A DNA stretch of 10,268 nt, taken from the NCBI GenBank assembly GCA_964345695.1, contig CAYFSC010000114.1, positions 1 through 10,268 on the forward strand. Direction: 5' to 3'. Shown here piece by piece: positions 5,488-10,268 of this stretch; position 1 is the stretch's first letter; each line of letters opens with the position of its first letter. The notes under the pieces were generated by a model, which saw only the letters and a list, made by a program, of their open reading frames with translations, searched no databases and was not told the DNA's origin. This DNA is from CAYFSC01 sp964345695. Its GTDB lineage: Bacteria; Bacteroidota; Rhodothermia; Rhodothermales; Salinibacteraceae. A program made the translations under genes and the position numbers.

Positions 5488-7149
5488 CTATTCCTCGGCA
5501 CGAAGAATCCACCCGTCCGGATCCACAACGACCTCCGCGTTCCGCCCCACCTCCAGCGTAGCCGCGCCGCCGGACATGTCGACACGCCGAGTCTCGCCGT
5601 CAACGGAGACCGGCACGGGAACGGGGAAGGGCGCGTCGCCGGTGTTCGTCCAACGGAGCGTGAGTGTGTCACCGTCGCGCGTGGTTTCGAGGCGCGGGAG
5701 CTCGGATTGATACAGGTAGACCATAAAGAAGCCGTCGAGTTGCTGGCCGGACACCTCTTCGGCGAGCTGCACGAAATCGGCGGTCGTGACGTGCCGGCAC
5801 GGGCTACCATCGACGCTTTCCGCGGCTTCCTCCGTCGGGTAGACGAAGCGGCGGAGGACCGTGCGCAGCGCCTCCTCGCCGATGACGGAGCGGAGCGTGT
5901 GCAGCACCAGCGCGCCTTTGTAGTAGACGTCGCGTCCGTAGATGGACTCGGCCGTCGTGGCTTCGTGGCGCGCGATTTGGGTTCCGCCGGAGATCTCGCC
6001 CCGGAAATACCGCGTCGTCTCGCGATAGCCGTCCATCCCCCGCAGCGACTCGGCATACAGGGCTTCGAGGTAGGTGGCGAACCCCTCGTGGAGCCAGAAG
6101 TCCTTCCAGTCGCGCACCGTGAGGCAGTTGCCGTACCACTCGTGGGCAAGCTCGTGGAAGTGGAGCGCGTCGAACCCCGCGTCGTAGCCGAGTCCACCGG
6201 AGCGGTTGAAGTCGTTGCCGTACGCGATGATTGTCTGATGCTCCATCCCCAGGAAGGGCGTCTGCGCGATGCCGTACTTGTCTGCGCGGAACGGATAGGG
6301 ACCGAGCGTCTCTTCGAGGAAGCGCATCTGATCGAGGAAATGCGGCAGCGCCGAGCGCGCGCGGCTGCTGTCTGTGGGCACCGCGTAGAACGAAACCGGC
6401 ACGTCCATCCCGCTCGTGCTGGCGTACGTCGTGTCGATGACGGCGTACGGCGCGATGTTGAGCGCGACGCCGTACGTGTTGATCGGCGTGGAGACGTGCC
6501 AGCGGAAGGTGCGCGTCGAGTCGCTCGACCGTTCGACACTGCGGAGCACCCCGTTCGAGGCGGCGATGAGCGTGTCGGGCACGGTGACGGCGATGCCCAT
6601 CGAATCCGGCTCATCGGACGGATGGTCTTTCACCGGCCACCACAGATCGGCCCCTTCCGTTTGTCCGGAGGTTGCGATCCAGGGCGCGCCGCCCGGCGTC
6701 TGGTCCCACGTGAAACCCCCGTCCCACGGCGGCTGGGGCGCCACGCGGGGCGTGCCGCTGTACGTGACGGCGACGCGCAGTGAATCGCCGGGCCGGGCCA
6801 CCTCGGGCAGCTCGACCCACACCTGATTGCTGTCCGCGCGCCGCTCCACCGGCACATCGTCGCTCCCCGGCAGAACATCCGCCGTCTCGACCGTCAGCCG
6901 ACGGTCCAGATGCAGCACGAAATGCTCCAGCGGCTGCGCGACGACCGCGTGGGCCGTTAGCGTGCCTCGGATGCGCTTTGTCTCCGGATGCACCGCGATC
7001 TCCAGGTCGTAGAACGTCACGTCGTACGCCGCCTGCTGCGACAGGAGCGCCCCGCCCGAGTCCTGCGCCGGCGTGGAGCGGCAGGCGGTTTGCAAGAGCA
7101 AAAGGGTGACGGCCAGCCTCCGGATGATGGCGATGTATTTCGACGACAT
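5488..7149 (-). CDS. M1-family zinc aminopeptidase, probable lipoprotein
   Basis: This 553-residue secreted metallopeptidase should remove N-terminal residues from peptides outside the cytoplasm. A signal peptide (Arg residues at 10-11, hydrophobic core about 12-20) ends in TAC with Cys23. That makes it a probable lipoprotein, although Gln rather than Leu stands at the -3 position. Residues about 40-240 form the N-terminal beta domain. The exopeptidase motif GMEHQ at 301-305 corresponds to GAMEN. The zinc site HELAHEW has His332, Glu333 and His336, and third ligand Glu355 lies in FWLHEGFATYLEA. The likely catalytic Tyr409 precedes KGALVLH. Residues about 480-553 form a small beta domain, and the large helical C-terminal domain of PepN-type enzymes is absent, as in many short bacterial M1 proteins. 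ATG 7149 is chosen because it starts the signal peptide; an upstream frame (to 7278) runs through tandem repeats. metG lies upstream on the same strand, 153 bases away. Confidence 0.92.
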   Translation of the reverse strand: MSSKYIAIIRRLAVTLLLLQTACRSTPAQDSGGALLSQQAAYDVTFYDLEIAVHPETKRIRGTLTAHAVVAQPLEHFVLHLDRRLTVETADVLPGSDDVPVERRADSNQVWVELPEVARPGDSLRVAVTYSGTPRVAPQPPWDGGFTWDQTPGGAPWIATSGQTEGADLWWPVKDHPSDEPDSMGIAVTVPDTLIAASNGVLRSVERSSDSTRTFRWHVSTPINTYGVALNIAPYAVIDTTYASTSGMDVPVSFYAVPTDSSRARSALPHFLDQMRFLEETLGPYPFRADKYGIAQTPFLGMEHQTIIAYGNDFNRSGGLGYDAGFDALHFHELAHEWYGNCLTVRDWKDFWLHEGFATYLEALYAESLRGMDGYRETTRYFRGEISGGTQIARHEATTAESIYGRDVYYKGALVLHTLRSVIGEEALRTVLRRFVYPTEEAAESVDGSPCRHVTTADFVQLAEEVSGQQLDGFFMVYLYQSELPRLETTRDGDTLTLRWTNTGDAPFPVPVPVSVDGETRRVDMSGGAATLEVGRNAEVVVDPDGWILRAEE

Positions 7150-7156
7150 AACCGCT

Positions 7157-7192
7157 TTGGATGCTCTGGACGCTACGGACGCTCTGGATGCG
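7157..7192 (-). repeat. 9-base tandem repeat directly upstream of the M1 aminopeptidase start
   Basis: Four consecutive 9-base units on the plus strand read TTGGATGCT, CTGGACGCT, ACGGACGCT and CTGGATGCG. In the direction of transcription this is a run of AGCGTCCAG-like units that ends 7 bases before the chosen ATG. They occupy the leader where a ribosome would load, so copy number could affect expression. This is inference only. Confidence 0.65.
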
Positions 7193-7209
7193 TGGGAGGA
7201 CAAGAACGT

Positions 7210-7244
7210 GGGCACAGCTGCCCGGGAGGCATCCTTCTGCCTCC
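7210..7244. repeat. Two adjacent hairpins in the metG-M1 spacer
   Basis: GGGCA/TGCCC with a CAGC loop (7210-7223) is followed one base later by GGAGGCA/TGCCTCC with a 6-base loop (7225-7244). Both stems are perfect, 5 and 7 base pairs. Neither is followed by a T-run on either strand. They may be RNA-processing or stability structures between metG and the aminopeptidase gene, or chance in GC-rich DNA. Confidence 0.35.
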
Positions 7245-7259
7245 GAACGCACTCCAATT

Positions 7260-7301
7260 CACAACCCACAACGCACAACGCACAACGCGAAACTCGAAAC
7301 G
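7260..7301 (-). repeat. Perfectly phased 7-base tandem array at the metG stop
   Basis: Six consecutive heptamers on the plus strand: CACAACC, CACAACG three times (one copy at 7267-7273, the next two to 7287), CGAAACT and CGAAACG. The array starts two bases from the metG stop (7303-7305) and lies wholly in its 3' flank. Read with the transcript it is a series of GCGTTGT and GCGTTTC-like units, the same family as after lpdA. Confidence 0.7.
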
Positions 7302-7302
7302 C

Positions 7303-9450
<2,148 letters not shown>

Positions 9451-9518
9451 AGAAGCGGGAACGTTTCGACAGGGGAACCAACGGGATGCGCGCGTCGGGA
9501 GCGACACGGCATCGCAAG

Positions 9519-9547
9519 AATATAGCTAACGGCCCCCCTTCTGTCAC
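9519..9547 (-). promoter_or_regulatory. Candidate promoter for metG
   Basis: On the minus strand GTGACA (9547-9542) and TATATT (9524-9519) are separated by exactly 17 bases. Each differs by one base from the sigma-70 boxes TTGACA and TATAAT. A start near 9512 would give a leader of about 62 bases before ATG 9450. Overlapping this, TATTCTTG (9522-9515) is one mismatch from the Bacteroidota -7 box TAnnTTTG, but no TTTG is seen at -33. The choice between the two promoter types is open. Confidence 0.45.
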
Positions 9548-9554
9548 GTTCGGA

Positions 9555-9574
9555 CGCGAATTTCGAATTGCGCG
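9555..9574. repeat. Heptamer-type repeat and imperfect palindrome upstream of metG
   Basis: GCGAATT (9556-9562) and TCGAATT (9563-9569) are adjacent 7-base units. Together with flanking CGCG they make an imperfect inverted repeat, CGCGAATT against AATTGCGCG, with one extra G. The site lies in the metG-hisB divergent spacer, just upstream of the candidate metG promoter. It may be another degenerate member of the heptamer family or a regulator site. Confidence 0.35.
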
Positions 9575-9669
9575 TGGTGGGTTTCGGATCTGCTGTGCCG
9601 TTCGTTTCTTCCAATGTCAGCTGACCTTCCCGCTGAAACGACCGGTTCCGTTCTCCTCCCACGCCACTT

Positions 9670-10268
9670 ATGCCTGACTTCGAACCGCGTACGGCCTCCG
9701 TCGAACGGACCACCTCCGAAACTTCCGTCTCGGTCCACCTCGCGCTGGACGACGACACCGATTACGAGAACGACACGGGCGTCGGCTTTCTCGACCACAT
9801 GCTCGACCTCTTCGCCAAGCACGGAGGGTTCGGGCTGCGCGTGCACTGCGACGGCGACTTGCACGTCGACGAGCATCACACCGTGGAGGACATCGCGATT
9901 ACGCTGGGGCAAGCGTTCGACGAGGCGCTGGGCGAGAAGGCCTACATCGCGCGCTACGGCCACGCATATGTCCCGATGGACGAGACGCTGGCCCGTGCTG
10001 TCGTCGACCTCTCGGGCCGCATCTACGGTCATGTCGACGTCTCCTTCGACCGGGAGAAGGTGGGCGATCTGTCGACCGAGATGGTGCCGCACTTCTGGAC
10101 GTCGTTCGCCGAGCACGTGCGTTGCAACCTCCACGTGACGGTGCTGTACGGCAGCAACGCGCACCACAAGATCGAGGCGATGTTCAAGGCCGTAGCGCGC
10201 GCCGTCCGTATGGCTGTCCGCCGCGACGCGGAGCAGGATGCCGTCGCCTCCACGAAAGGCACGCTGTA
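9670..10268 (+). CDS. hisB: Imidazoleglycerol-phosphate dehydratase (stop codon cut by window edge)
   Basis: HisB removes water from imidazole glycerol phosphate to give imidazole acetol phosphate, a middle step of histidine synthesis in the cytoplasm. It uses two manganese ions. The frame from ATG 9670 gives 199 residues ending STKGTL, the normal family C-terminus, and the window then stops after 'ta', so only the last base of the stop is missing. Metal-binding motifs are intact: His43 in GFLDHML, His69, His70 and Glu73 in DEHHTVED, and His165, His166 and Glu169 in GSNAHHKIEAMFK. It is a stand-alone dehydratase, without the phosphatase domain fused to it in E. coli. Two signature repeats of the duplicated fold are therefore complete. 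ATG 9670 fits the family length; no Shine-Dalgarno is visible. metG is divergent upstream, and any further his genes would lie beyond the right edge. Confidence 0.96.
   Translation, partial: MPDFEPRTASVERTTSETSVSVHLALDDDTDYENDTGVGFLDHMLDLFAKHGGFGLRVHCDGDLHVDEHHTVEDIAITLGQAFDEALGEKAYIARYGHAYVPMDETLARAVVDLSGRIYGHVDVSFDREKVGDLSTEMVPHFWTSFAEHVRCNLHVTVLYGSNAHHKIEAMFKAVARAVRMAVRRDAEQDAVASTKGTL

Noticed and set aside
5252..5512. A frame crossing the gap on the minus strand from 5512, in phase with the tail ending at 5252
   Set aside because: Its start lies inside the aminopeptidase gene in another frame, and the phase across an arbitrary 100 N run has no meaning.
5707..6783. A 358-codon open frame on the plus strand opposite the M1 aminopeptidase
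   Set aside because: It is a shadow of a gene with an intact HExxH-E zinc site; no independent motif or start signal.
7150..7278. A 43-codon N-terminal extension of the M1 aminopeptidase
   Set aside because: It runs through the 9-base tandem repeats and the hairpins, and would place a signal peptide in the middle of the protein. ATG 7149 starts a normal signal peptide.
7260..7301. A possible CRISPR array
   Set aside because: The units are only 7 bases and contiguous, with no spacers and no cas genes nearby. It is a simple tandem repeat.

Overview
This window looks like a chromosomal, mostly housekeeping segment of a high-GC, probably salt-adapted member of the Bacteroidota-Rhodothermota group, resembling Salinibacter and its relatives. 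The reasons are inferential. The window opens with a DUF4292-like protein tail followed by an EnvC-like factor, an order typical of Bacteroidota. No start codon is preceded by a clear Shine-Dalgarno sequence. The encoded proteins are rich in Asp and Glu, especially the dihydrolipoyl dehydrogenase and MetG.

Layout, left to right. (1) 1-1560, plus strand: the 3' end of a DUF4292-like lipoprotein gene, then a periplasmic EnvC/LytM coiled-coil protein whose metallopeptidase site is degenerate. (2) 1592-2872, minus strand: a Glu/Leu/Phe/Val-type glutamate dehydrogenase, convergent with the EnvC gene. (3) 2873-3225: a divergent intergenic region with an AT-rich core. (4) 3226-4644, plus strand: dihydrolipoyl dehydrogenase (lpdA), closed by a strong intrinsic terminator. 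(5) 4856-5265, plus strand: the frameshifted, internally deleted remains of a sodium:solute symporter gene. (6) 5345-5444: exactly 100 N, a scaffold gap of unknown true length. It cuts through one or two minus-strand genes that I cannot identify. (7) 5488-9450, minus strand: methionyl-tRNA synthetase (metG) followed by a secreted, lipoprotein-like M1 aminopeptidase and then the start of the gene interrupted by the gap. The 153-base metG-M1 spacer is packed with hairpins and two short tandem arrays. (8) 9670-10268, plus strand: hisB, divergent from metG and complete except for the last base of its stop codon.

The genes do not form one dedicated pathway. They cover envelope maintenance (EnvC-like, DUF4292), amino-acid and nitrogen metabolism (glutamate dehydrogenase, HisB, M1 aminopeptidase), central carbon metabolism (LpdA) and translation (MetG). 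I see no defence, phage, CRISPR or biosynthetic island. The most unusual signal is a family of 7-base-period repeats at several gene edges: after lpdA, after metG, upstream of metG, and inside the signal-peptide codons of the EnvC-like gene. The decayed symporter beside the assembly gap is the other point worth a second look.
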